From assembly GCF_000800015.1 (NCBI RefSeq), contig NZ_JUGR01000003.1, positions 62,001 through 126,000 of the forward strand: a stretch of 64,000 nucleotides of DNA, read 5' to 3'. This document shows, in pieces, positions 31,001 to 38,946 of this stretch (position 1 is its first letter; each line of letters begins with the position of its first letter). This stretch comes from Terriglobus sp. TAA 43 (lineage in GTDB: Bacteria; Acidobacteriota; Terriglobia; Terriglobales; Acidobacteriaceae). The notes under the pieces were generated by a model. That model was not told where the DNA came from. It saw nothing but the letters and a program-made list of their open reading frames with translations, and did not search any database. Position numbers and translations under genes: made by a program.

Positions 31001-31064
31001 TTTTCTTTGGGACCATCAAGCGTAATGAGGGATTGCCGGTTTCGAATCTACCCTTCAACCCCAT
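28053..31064 (-). CDS. single-chain ECF-sigma-like / zinc anti-sigma-like / transmembrane / periplasmic fusion protein
   Basis: About 1,003 residues with an architecture I do not recognise as a named family. Residues about 37-103 resemble sigma region 2 (EFLERHYDRLLRWGVLLTRG, then LEGYLYTSLRHVYLSRLDQ). Residues about 150-195 resemble region 4 (FLGYFPREIGELAILPVAAI then YNKLKSARTELG). At about 266-273 HMVSCERC fits the HxxxCxxC motif of zinc anti-sigma factors. A cytoplasmic beta-rich stretch follows, then one helix (about 465-485, GAWILATVLVLATGAYLI) and some 500 periplasmic residues including a small BON-like segment (PDGRLLVSGVLSSESRRAEI). I start at the ATG at 31064; TTG at 31085 is possible. 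It is coupled to the downstream Oar receptor. Sequence drift could mean region 2 is inactive. Confidence 0.72.
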   Translation of the reverse strand: MGLKGRFETGNPSLRLMVPKKTTWSAFGSLRKPDEFLERHYDRLLRWGVLLTRGDAGLAREVVHDLCVYLMLTNVDFDTVANLEGYLYTSLRHVYLSRLDQASRETLRFVSVADFDSVQFALLGNDRNGSLAIQNELRAICSYAVWRKDASKSFSYFILHFFLGYFPREIGELAILPVAAIYNKLKSARTELGAHLSAIDKVHSIDQSSKPIPPESVVSVAVMEFFAELRAMIAEARKGECLPEAALLDLYSQDPSSPIPCDLLSHMVSCERCLNVIDRHFQRPTLIDRDTLDGFDRGLNMQGPAPRIDDNTFEIMRRHKERIFHHRPQALFIAVNGRVLAFHDVHGTESTLAARLDYSERPDFVEVFSEQQVRLALISIGDAPPSGPSTLSQSISLSERRRLNLKITFDGLGIHGEAIYFDPDAFPVHLELSEGANAPAITPTQNLGRRLSVKELLSTLFPSPVGAWILATVLVLATGAYLIHHVGVARVDGNAVLDQAVQAEAMAMVEATKHQTLVLEETSSNGQQLKGVVEVWQQNGRSMRRLYDTHHHLLASAWNSRDGHADESTAPEGAIVDHAARQLLENDLWKRDVSPQSFRSLVGKTVQAATDADGYTLSASFGPQLEGHVDSGVLVLDKHFKVVREELHLGSTSPIRSAKFVLLTQEFEPSSQVLDNVFSEQKSQGGSTDVPGRTASERQSSTTSETKLVQLQVETLYAMTKMQADIGEPLQILRTPDGRLLVSGVLSSESRRAEIVSRLKTLPEQQLLIVNLNTQGQYDANASSLPRSKALPVSVYSVTGAEPPADALIKRYFSTSGRSNDDQKMAASQFSRDVLENAQRALQHAYALDRLKTDFTMTELRLAGPIYQQQWAEMAATHAVELQDQLSALETQLATIAPYNKGPELLIDAGTAPIDNPMMFAHTVSQLLRKTQELNRTIGLAFTSNAAQTSGQNAVDLLAHARASVPMEEVTRAADFAQQLSMSQAPHAGKNNRGSSLPSPGNP

Positions 31065-31138
31065 AATTATTTTCTCACTGGGCAAGCATCGCGACGAATT
31101 GCGTCATTCGTGCCGTTCCAAGGTAGTTTCGGTAACGC

Positions 31139-32770
31139 ATGCGGCTCTATCGCTACAACATGCTGCAGCCTCTGCCTGATCCGCACAACGCTCCTGCCCG
31201 CCTATCTACTTACGTTCACTTCCACCAACACCGACACGCCAGCAAAGCCGACATTGCGCGTACACACCCGGCCCTGTTAAGTGGGAGTTGTCTTCTTGTT
31301 GCCTGCGTGACCATCTTTGCGGCCAACACGCTGCATTGGCCGCTATCGGGCGATGCAGCGCTTATGCGCTACATCAGCTTCCTGATGGACCACGGGCGCG
31401 TACCGTATCGCCAAATCGACGACATGAACCTGCCCGGCTCATATTTGGTGGATTATGCCGTCCTTCATCTGCTTGGTAGCAGCTCCCTGGTATGGCGCAT
31501 CTTCGACCTCGGCCTGACGGCGGTCGCCGCAGTTGCAATGATGTCGATAGCACGACCCTATGGGTGGTTTTCGGGGTTATCAGCCGCGGCGTTGCTGACA
31601 CTCATTCACGGTCAAGACGGCATCTTCGAACTCGGCCAGCGCGATCTTGTTGTGGCAGTCCTTGTATTGCTCGCGTACGCAACGTTCTTTCAGGCAACCA
31701 GAAAGGAGTCACCGCGGTGGATGCTCGCCTTTGGCATAAGTGCAAGCCTTGCTACGACGATCAAGCCCATCTTCATCTTCTTTGGCGTCGCCTTGCTTCT
31801 CGTGATGGTGGCCGAGAAGACAAAGAGACAGCAGACAGTCTCCTCATTCGCCTACTACGGTATCGTCGGTCTACTGCTACCGCTTGCGGCTACGGCTACC
31901 TTCCTCTCGGCGATGCATGCATCCACGGACTTCATCTCCGTCATGACGGGCCTGCTGCCATTCCACACGGGGTTAGCGCGGAAGCCCTTAGGCTTTCTAC
32001 TCTTGCATTCTTTCTCACCTCTCCTGCCACTCGTCCTGTTGTGGATTCCCTGCCTCCGCACGCAATGGAGGCGATGGGGCACGTTTGAGGGAAAAGCCAT
32101 GCTGATTGGCCTGACGTTTGGACTTGTCTCATACATTGCACAAGGAAAGGGATTCTCTTATCACCGCTATCCGTTTCTCGCCATGCTCCTGATGATCATG
32201 AGCATCGATTGCTATCGCAGCACACAGGAGAGCGGCTGGGCGCGGCCTATTGGTTGGGTGGGGATTGCGTTCGGCGCACTTATCCTGGCACCGCTCTGCA
32301 CCATCAAAGCAAGTCGGTACGACTGGCATAACAACGAATTCTCCGAGATGCTGCAGAGTGATCTGCTGCGTTTGAGCGGTGGAAGTGTATCGGGCCATGT
32401 GCAATGCATCGACACAATCGGCGGATGCTTCTCCGTTCTCTACGACTTGAGAGCCTTGCAACGCGATCGATTTATCTACGACGAGTTCCTATTCAACGCG
32501 ACAGAGAATCAGGCTGTTCTGAGAGCGCGGGAGTCGTTCTTCGAGGAACTTCGGCGAAAGCCACCACAGTTACTTGTGGTCACAGACGATCTGTTCCCTT
32601 CAGGTCCGAACAACTTCCAGAAGGTAAAGCAGTGGCCTAAGTTCGCAAGCTATCTGAAAGCAAACTACTTTCAATGTGCCCAAGGCCGACCACCACACAC
32701 GATCAAGTGGTGGAGTCGTGAGCAACAGCCGAGTACGTATCAAATCCTTTGCTATCGACCCGGGATATGA
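31139..32770 (+). CDS. polytopic GT-C-like membrane protein
   Basis: Integral membrane protein of 543 residues with about ten predicted helices. An early loop holds LSGDAALMRYISFLMDHGRV then PYRQIDDMNLPGSYLVDY, matching the acidic-motif loop region of polyprenyl-phosphate-sugar (GT39/GT83-like) transferases. A soluble C-terminal domain of about 150 residues is probably periplasmic. It could mannosylate or otherwise glycosylate envelope proteins or lipids. It starts 74 bp from the divergent regulator fusion, so the two share a promoter region. It has a weak SD. No glycan cluster is adjacent, so the acceptor is unknown. Confidence 0.7.
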   Translation: MRLYRYNMLQPLPDPHNAPARLSTYVHFHQHRHASKADIARTHPALLSGSCLLVACVTIFAANTLHWPLSGDAALMRYISFLMDHGRVPYRQIDDMNLPGSYLVDYAVLHLLGSSSLVWRIFDLGLTAVAAVAMMSIARPYGWFSGLSAAALLTLIHGQDGIFELGQRDLVVAVLVLLAYATFFQATRKESPRWMLAFGISASLATTIKPIFIFFGVALLLVMVAEKTKRQQTVSSFAYYGIVGLLLPLAATATFLSAMHASTDFISVMTGLLPFHTGLARKPLGFLLLHSFSPLLPLVLLWIPCLRTQWRRWGTFEGKAMLIGLTFGLVSYIAQGKGFSYHRYPFLAMLLMIMSIDCYRSTQESGWARPIGWVGIAFGALILAPLCTIKASRYDWHNNEFSEMLQSDLLRLSGGSVSGHVQCIDTIGGCFSVLYDLRALQRDRFIYDEFLFNATENQAVLRARESFFEELRRKPPQLLVVTDDLFPSGPNNFQKVKQWPKFASYLKANYFQCAQGRPPHTIKWWSREQQPSTYQILCYRPGI

Positions 32771-32998
32771 AGCTCTTGTTCCACCGGATCGAGCGAAACA
32801 TACCCGCTGGCTGATTAGAAAGATCGCGGTGTTCCCGCGCTTATTGATGGACTGAGAGCGGCAAGGAGTAGCTCGTAAGAGATAACGACAAACTCAGTTC
32901 ATTGGGCTTCAGAAAACGCGTCCGACAGCTCGACTTATTGGAACCGACGTAATACCTACCAGCAAGCGCATGACCTACGATTTCGCCATCTTGTCCCT

Positions 32999-33800
32999 TT
33001 AGTACAACGGGCCCTCGTGAGACCTCTCGACCGTCTTCACCGTGTAACCCACCGGGACTCGAAACAGCGCCGCATTCGGTTCCTTGCGAACCACCTCTGC
33101 CAGGTCCACTGTTCGCAGCGCTGCGGGTGGATCCTGCCACTGCTCCATCATGACCAGCTTGAGGTCATCGGATATCCACGCAGTGTGTATCTTGGTGATC
33201 GGACGGTCGTTGCCACTACGCCCTGCGGGCACTATCGTTGTCACTTTCACCACCCGTAGCGGAATGTTGTCTAGCACCTGAAGCGGATCTTCAGACACGG
33301 TGCTGACCGGCTGCGGTCTCGTGCCGTCGCCCACCGATTGACGCATCAGCTTTGCCGCAGAACGCTGTGCCTCAACCGACTCCGGTGTCTTCGCCTCCCA
33401 TTTCGTGACCTTGGCCACCTGGGGTTCGCCTGCACCCTGTCGCCACGTCGTCATCGTGCCAGCGACCGGATCCATCACATAAATCTCTACCTTTTGCTCG
33501 TGGTCCGGCGCGCAACCGCACGGCTGCTCGACGCGTACACGTCCTTCGGAGTCGCGATAGATCGCATGATGACCGAAGTGCTCGATGTTTGTTCCATCCT
33601 GGAGAGTTTTGCCCGTCTTGGCGACCTGCTGCGCAGAGAAAGGCTGCCCCTGTACCACGAAAGCCGTCAGCGAGTGGTTTAAGGCCGCCATTCGATAGGT
33701 GCGAATATGGTTCGGGATCGCCCTGCACTTGCTGCTGTGCCTCTATGCTCATGGCAATAGCCATGCACACTGCTGTCGCTCCTGCCCGCCAAATACGCAT
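32999..33800 (-). CDS. exported hypothetical protein, frameshifted
   Basis: Signal peptide and body are in different frames. From the ATG at 33800 (upstream GGAGGATG) the frame gives MRIWRAGATAVCMAIAMSIE and AQQQVQGDP, then runs out of frame after a CCC at 33716-33714. The following frame reads HIRTYRMAALNHSLTAFVVQ and continues for about 230 residues to PNAALFRVPVGYTVKTVE. Removing one C from that run joins them into an exported protein of about 266 residues. The family is unknown to me. Either a sequencing error, a recent mutation or an indel-prone site. The 33691 ATG alone would give a protein without a signal. Confidence 0.6.
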
Positions 33801-33924
33801 ACGTCCATCATCCTCCGGTACAGAACGAGTCAGCAAATCAGTTAGCGGCCTCTCGCTCTGACATGGTTTCCAGATTGACTGGGGTATTGCGCACCGTGCT
33901 TTAATTGGTTGCCCACGCAAGAGG

Positions 33925-33937
33925 GCCCGGACCGGGC
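33925..33937. promoter_or_regulatory. GCCCGGACCGGGC palindrome upstream of pfkB-type gene
   Basis: A 13-bp perfect palindrome (GCCCGG-A-CCGGGC) 20 bp before the sugar kinase start and just upstream of its GGGGAG SD. It could be an operator or a leader hairpin that hides the ribosome site. Confidence 0.4.
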
Positions 33938-33957
33938 TAGAGACAGAAAGAGGGGAG

Positions 33958-34893
33958 ATGCGCGTACTTAGCATTGGCGAGATCCTGTGGGATCATTGCG
34001 GCACTCAGAGAACCCTCGGCGGCGCTCCCCTCAATTTCTCCGCACACATGTCTCGCCTCGGAAACGAAGTCGCGATCTTAAGCGCAGTCGGCAGGGACGA
34101 CTCGGGCGACGAAGCTGTTCAGAACATCAAGAATCTTGGAGTGGACCTACGTTTTCTGCAAACCAGTTCGGAAGCGGCCACGGGGAGTACCTCCGTTGTG
34201 CTAAGCCCGAACGGTGAGCCGACCTCGAGAATCAACCGTCCTGCTGCCTACGATTTCGTGAAGGTCGACACTTTCGCGATGCAGGAAATCGGTGAATACA
34301 GACCAGACTGGCTTTACATCGGAACTCTCTTCCACCTGCAACCGGAATTTGCTCTTCGAACAGTCCATTTGCGCAGGAGCATGCCACATCTCCGTGTTTT
34401 CTATGACATCAATCTGAGGCCCGACAATTGGAGCCTTCCGTTGGTAAAGTGCTTATCAAGCCACGCGAACATCGTGAAACTCAATGAATCGGAAGCTCAT
34501 ACACTCGCGGAAGCCAGCGGTTTCCGAAACTTTGATGCGAGTCCGGAAGGGTTCTGTCATCAGTGGTTGCGGATATTCGATCTGGAATGTGTCTGCTTGA
34601 CGCTCGGTGCAGCTGGATGCCTCCTCGTCACAACCAAGGAGGTTCTGACCATACCCTGCGCTCACATTCAGGTGTTGGATCCGTTAGGTGCGGGCGATGC
34701 ATTCAGCGCGGGCTTTGTTCATGCTTGGCATCACGGTTTGAGCATGGAACATTCAGGACGCGTTGCCAACTACATGGGTGGCCTCGTTGCAAGAAAAATC
34801 GGTGCGATACCTGAGTGGTCGGAGCAGGAACGCGAACTGCTGCAAGAACAGTTCGCATTGCAGCAGAATCGCGATGGAATTCCAGCTAGTTGA
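33958..34893 (+). CDS. PfkB-family sugar kinase (fructokinase-like)
   Basis: ATP-dependent sugar kinase of 311 residues. The N-terminal signature is SIGEILWDHCGTQRTLGGAP and the C-terminal one is DPLGAGDAFSAGF, with the catalytic Asp in GAGD. Fructokinase, ribokinase and 2-keto-3-deoxygluconate kinase all share this pattern. GGAPLNFSAH is typical of fructokinases. The GH32 gene at 53652 would supply fructose. A strong GAGGGGAG SD precedes the ATG. It converges with, and overlaps by 8 bp, the PQQ dehydrogenase gene. Confidence 0.87.
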   Translation: MRVLSIGEILWDHCGTQRTLGGAPLNFSAHMSRLGNEVAILSAVGRDDSGDEAVQNIKNLGVDLRFLQTSSEAATGSTSVVLSPNGEPTSRINRPAAYDFVKVDTFAMQEIGEYRPDWLYIGTLFHLQPEFALRTVHLRRSMPHLRVFYDINLRPDNWSLPLVKCLSSHANIVKLNESEAHTLAEASGFRNFDASPEGFCHQWLRIFDLECVCLTLGAAGCLLVTTKEVLTIPCAHIQVLDPLGAGDAFSAGFVHAWHHGLSMEHSGRVANYMGGLVARKIGAIPEWSEQERELLQEQFALQQNRDGIPAS

Positions 34894-36601
34894 GACGGAA
34901 CGCATAGAGAGTGTCGGTCGCAGCCGCGATCACATACTGTTTCCCATCCAGCAGGAACGTCTGGACCGGTCCGGAGACATCTCCTAAATGGACATGCCAT
35001 AACGGATTTCCGTTGGCAGGATCATAGGCTACAAGATTGCCTTGAGGATCACCTGCAAAGAGCAAACCACCTGCTGTATTCAGAAGGGCGTGACCGACAT
35101 TCGTTCCACCCCAACTCGGAGCCTCCGGATACTTGTGCCGCCACGCAATCTTTCCGGTCTTGTAATCCATCGCGGTGAGGTAACTTCCAATGAGGCCGAC
35201 ACCGAGTTCATCTTTTCCTCCCAATCCCATGGCACCTCGGGGATCTGTCTCTGTCAGGTAATACATGGAATATGCATCCTCAGTCGTGACGTAAAAGAGC
35301 CCTGTCTGCGGATTGAAGGATGGCGGCATCCAGTTCGTTGCCCCCGCGTTCACGGGCGAGACAAGCGAGCCCGCAATATCGAAGTCCTTCTTCGGATCAC
35401 GAATTGGCCTACCCTTTGTGTCCAAACCGGTAGCCCAGTTAGCTATGGGTGAGAACTTGCTCGTGAGCAGATGTTCGCCTGACAAACGATCCAGAACATA
35501 GAAGTAGCCATTGCGTGTAGCCTGTAAAACCAGCTTGCGCGGCCTTCCTCCAAACGGAGCGTCCACAAGGACCGGTGTCTGTGTCGAATCCCAATCATGC
35601 GTGTCATGAGGCGACGTCTGGTAATGCCAGACCAGCTTCCCCGTATCCACGTTGATGGCGACAAGAGAGCATGTGTATAGGTTGTCGCCTTCGCCGCGGC
35701 TCTGTGAAGTATAGGCAGGTGTGGGATTGCCAGTGCCGAGAATGTAGAGATGCGTTTCAGGATCATAAGAACCTGGAATCCACATCGGACCGCCGCCATA
35801 TTTCGCAGCACGCAAGTTCGCCCAAGTTTTCAAGGCTGGATCGTCCTCGGTCTGTGGCGTGGCGTACCACTTCCATTGGACGTCTCCCGTTTCGGGATCA
35901 AAGGACGTGAGTGCCTCTGGCGCATCAAGATCGTTTCCAGTACCGACCAAGAGATGGTCTCCGATAAGGATGGGGGCGCCCGTAGAAAAGTACTGTTCGT
36001 TGAAGGGAGCAATCACCTTATGCCACTTTTCTGTTCCATTCTTGGCGCTGATTGCAACGAGGTAATCATCCGGCGTCTCGAGGAAGAGCGTGTCCTTGTA
36101 GAGTGCAAGTCCGCGATTCCCGGTATGTGTGCCTCCGCGTGTCTTCCAAACAAAGTGCCACAAGATGTTGCCATCGCGTGCATCCATCGCCCAAGCATTA
36201 TCAGGAGTCGAGAGATAGATGGTGTCGTTCCAGACGATGGCAGAGCAGACAATACGGCTGGAACGCGAAGTCGCGCCGCTCTCGTTCAAGTCTCCCTTCC
36301 CTTCACCGGCAATGATGGTTGGTGCGGGCGCAGGGCCCGCGAAGAAACTTGCACGTCCACCGGAAGTGGGAAGCCCTGAGTTAATGCGCGATGTCCACGC
36401 CAGCGAAAGGTTCTTTACATTCGCTGCCGTGATCTGTTTTAGCTGGCTGTATCGCTGCCCCGTGTAATCACCGGAATAGGTTGGCCAGGTTGCGTTGAGG
36501 CGACCCAATAGATCGCTTGGCGCGAGTGATTGAGCGGGCAAGCGAGGAGAGACTCCCGCGAAAAGAACCAGGGAAAAGCGCAGCGCTCGTAGCATCTTCA
36601 T
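34886..36601 (-). CDS. PQQ-dependent alcohol/sugar dehydrogenase, lanthanide-type Asp signature
   Basis: Periplasmic eight-bladed propeller enzyme of 571 residues that oxidises alcohols or sugars and passes electrons to cytochrome c. A signal peptide (LRFSLVLFAGVSPRLPAQ) and repeated tryptophan-docking blades (TGKLVWHYQTSPHD) are present. The catalytic region reads SPHDTHDWDSTQTPVLVDA. The D-W-D aligns with D-Y-D of XoxF-type enzymes, where the second Asp binds a lanthanide; calcium MxaF enzymes have Ala there. The vicinal disulfide of methanol dehydrogenases is absent. The start overlaps the cytochrome gene stop (ATGA), so they are coupled. The substrate is open; the local context suggests a sugar or sugar alcohol. 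Confidence 0.9.
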   Translation of the reverse strand: MKMLRALRFSLVLFAGVSPRLPAQSLAPSDLLGRLNATWPTYSGDYTGQRYSQLKQITAANVKNLSLAWTSRINSGLPTSGGRASFFAGPAPAPTIIAGEGKGDLNESGATSRSSRIVCSAIVWNDTIYLSTPDNAWAMDARDGNILWHFVWKTRGGTHTGNRGLALYKDTLFLETPDDYLVAISAKNGTEKWHKVIAPFNEQYFSTGAPILIGDHLLVGTGNDLDAPEALTSFDPETGDVQWKWYATPQTEDDPALKTWANLRAAKYGGGPMWIPGSYDPETHLYILGTGNPTPAYTSQSRGEGDNLYTCSLVAINVDTGKLVWHYQTSPHDTHDWDSTQTPVLVDAPFGGRPRKLVLQATRNGYFYVLDRLSGEHLLTSKFSPIANWATGLDTKGRPIRDPKKDFDIAGSLVSPVNAGATNWMPPSFNPQTGLFYVTTEDAYSMYYLTETDPRGAMGLGGKDELGVGLIGSYLTAMDYKTGKIAWRHKYPEAPSWGGTNVGHALLNTAGGLLFAGDPQGNLVAYDPANGNPLWHVHLGDVSGPVQTFLLDGKQYVIAAATDTLYAFRLN

Positions 36602-37443
36602 CGGAGTGTGACCAGGTACGCGGTGAGGTCGTGAATCGACTTGTCTGTGTAAGAAGACAGCAGGTCAAGATGCCCCTTCAACGGATCATGCACGACAACC
36701 TTCGGATCATCGGTCGCACGGGTAAAACTGCGGATGGTTCCGTTATCTGTCTTCAGACGAACGATGAAGTCATCGATACGCAGCAAATCACCCTTCACAA
36801 TCATTCCAGCCTTCGTCACGGTTACTGTCTTCTGTGGCGTTTTGACCGAGGGATCGCCGCCCCGCATACCCGGCATCATCCAAGTCTGTTGCAAGGTGCG
36901 TGGGTCTGTCGTTCTTGCTCCAATGCCCTTTAGGTCCCCTGTGACCGAATGGCACGATGAGCATTTGGACTGAAACTGTTTCTCGCCCTCGATGCGATCT
37001 CCCACCGGAATGATGAGTGCTGCCTCGCGACGCTGATTCCCGCTGACTGGAATGCTGTGCAGAAATCCGGCGATTTGCTTGATCTGCTGTGCCGTCAGAT
37101 CAAAGGAAGGCATACCCTGCTGAGGACGGCCATGAAGGACAACTTCGCCGATCTTCTCTCCGTCCTCATCGTTCAAGACAACGCTCGATCGAAGTAGATT
37201 GGGGCCGCTCTCTCCGCCCCGTGCATCCGAACCATGACAGAACGCACAACGAACGCTGAAAAGATTCTTGCCTTGCTCCGCCAATCCGGAATCGACGGCT
37301 TTGCGAGCATAAGGATTCGGTCGAGACAATGGCGCAGCCTGTCCCTGTTGCGCCTGCACGGGCAAGGCAAGTAGAAGACTGCACGCCGCGAAGGACATGC
37401 TTGCTCCAACAGCTCTTGGCCAATGAAATTCCAGAATGTTCAC
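36598..37443 (-). CDS. exported diheme cytochrome c, partner of the PQQ dehydrogenase
   Basis: Protein of 281 residues with a signal peptide and two heme-c sites: CAFCH (about residue 64-68) in the first cytochrome domain and CSSCH (about 160-164) in the second. The second domain is followed by WMMPGM, a possible Met axial ligand. The GTG start has a GGGAGGCG SD. The 4-bp ATGA overlap with the dehydrogenase indicates a stoichiometric electron-transfer pair, delivering electrons to the terminal oxidase. It is exported and periplasmic. Confidence 0.9.
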   Translation of the reverse strand: MNILEFHWPRAVGASMSFAACSLLLALPVQAQQGQAAPLSRPNPYARKAVDSGLAEQGKNLFSVRCAFCHGSDARGGESGPNLLRSSVVLNDEDGEKIGEVVLHGRPQQGMPSFDLTAQQIKQIAGFLHSIPVSGNQRREAALIIPVGDRIEGEKQFQSKCSSCHSVTGDLKGIGARTTDPRTLQQTWMMPGMRGGDPSVKTPQKTVTVTKAGMIVKGDLLRIDDFIVRLKTDNGTIRSFTRATDDPKVVVHDPLKGHLDLLSSYTDKSIHDLTAYLVTLR

Positions 37444-37452
37444 AGCGCCTCC

Positions 37453-38907
37453 CTATGCTTCCGCAGTAAAGGTTGGCTGTTGATTCAGAACCACAGCAGT
37501 TTCGTGACTCATCTCGCGGATGGTATCGGTAATGCTTTCGCGCCCGATGCCACTCTGCTTAAAGCCGCCGAAAGGAACGTTGCCGGGACGGAAAGACCCT
37601 GGTCCGTTCACGACCACGCCTCCCACTTCGAGCCTGTTCGCCACCGTAAGCGCGTTGTGAATGTTTTCCGAAAAGACGCTTGCCTGTAAACCATAGGGCG
37701 ACTCATTCACTACACGAATCGCCTCACCCACGCTCTGAAATGGGACGATGGGAGCAACTGGACCGAAGACCTCATCAAGGAGGCAAGGCATCGCACTATC
37801 GACTTCAACCAGAACTGTGGGCTCATAGAAGTTGTCACCCACGCGGTGTCCACCAATAAGGCATTTCGCACCGAGCTCAATCGACTTTTGAACTTCCAAA
37901 TGCACCCGTTCGGCAGCTTGCGGTGTGATCAGCGGACCAAGATCTGTCTGCTCGGACGAGGGGTCCCCCATCTTGATGGCCTTCGCCTTTTCGACCACTG
38001 CGTCCACGAACGGCTTCATGATCTTCTGATCGACCAGAACACGTTTCACTGCGCAGCAGATCTGCCCTGCACCATTGGTCAATCTTCCTTGAATGACGGC
38101 AGCAGCCGCAGCATCAATGTTCGCGTCTTCCAGAACAACCATTGCATCAACGCCACCAAGTTCAAAGGCTGTTCGCTTCAAGGAATTTGCAGCCAGCTTG
38201 GCGATCCCCTTTGCTGCCGCGACACCGCCTGTAAACGAAATCATTGCCACCTCAGGATGGGTAATGAGCCGGTCTCCGAGATCGCGTGGATGCCCGGTGA
38301 GCATTTGAATGCCCTCGGGAGGAAGCCCCGACTCAAGCAAAATTCGTCCTAGCTGCAACACGGTAAGCGGACACTGTTCTGGCAACTTAACGATTACAGA
38401 ATTGCCTGCTGCGAGGGCGCCCGGCACCTTGTGTGCAAACAACTCCGCAGGATAATTGAACGGAACAATACCGACGACTAACCCCATGGGTTGCCGGATG
38501 GTATAGGCGATCATATGTTCCAGTCCCTCAACCGCATCCATCGGGATCGTCTGTCCGCGCATGCGTTTCGCTTCTTCTGAGAAGTCAAGGAACAATCGCT
38601 GTGTCGCGGTCATCTCGCCGCGACATTGCCGAATGGTCTTGCCATTCTCTGAGCACAGCAATTGACTCAAGCTCTCATGCTCCGCCGCGATCCTATCCGC
38701 AGCGCGCCGAAGAATGTCACTCCGACGGTGCGCAGGAAGCCTGCGCATGATCTCGCGGCCGCGTACAGCCACTTCGAGCGCAATCTCCACATCGTCCTGA
38801 TTTGCTTGTGGCACCGTGTCCACCAGTTTGCCCGTTGCTGGATTCAAGATCTGCATCGTGCCACCGTTCAACGAATCCACAAACTTTCCATTGATGAGCA
38901 TTTGCAT
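37453..38907 (-). CDS. NAD(P)-dependent aldehyde dehydrogenase (semialdehyde type)
   Basis: Enzyme of about 484 residues. Catalytic Cys in NGAGQICCAVKRV, general base Glu in AFELGGVDAMVV, and the cofactor loop SFTGGVAAAKGI. MLINGKFVDSLNGG at the N-terminus is typical of succinate-semialdehyde and alpha-ketoglutarate-semialdehyde dehydrogenases. The frame opens at 38922, but GGAG nine bases before the ATG at 38907 favours that start. It lies in the sugar operon between the cytochrome and the isomerase gene, so oxidation of a sugar-derived aldehyde fits, but the substrate cannot be fixed from sequence. Confidence 0.9.
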   Translation of the reverse strand: MQMLINGKFVDSLNGGTMQILNPATGKLVDTVPQANQDDVEIALEVAVRGREIMRRLPAHRRSDILRRAADRIAAEHESLSQLLCSENGKTIRQCRGEMTATQRLFLDFSEEAKRMRGQTIPMDAVEGLEHMIAYTIRQPMGLVVGIVPFNYPAELFAHKVPGALAAGNSVIVKLPEQCPLTVLQLGRILLESGLPPEGIQMLTGHPRDLGDRLITHPEVAMISFTGGVAAAKGIAKLAANSLKRTAFELGGVDAMVVLEDANIDAAAAAVIQGRLTNGAGQICCAVKRVLVDQKIMKPFVDAVVEKAKAIKMGDPSSEQTDLGPLITPQAAERVHLEVQKSIELGAKCLIGGHRVGDNFYEPTVLVEVDSAMPCLLDEVFGPVAPIVPFQSVGEAIRVVNESPYGLQASVFSENIHNALTVANRLEVGGVVVNGPGSFRPGNVPFGGFKQSGIGRESITDTIREMSHETAVVLNQQPTFTAEA

Positions 38908-38946
38908 GGTGGGGGTCTCCATTCCTCTTACTGGCAGTTGCCAGAG

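Noticed and set aside
33372-33974. Separate 200-residue ORF on the minus strand upstream of the hypothetical gene
   Set aside because: Only its signal-peptide part (from 33800) is meaningful; the rest is an antisense or off-frame shadow. It is explained by the frameshift at 33714-33716.
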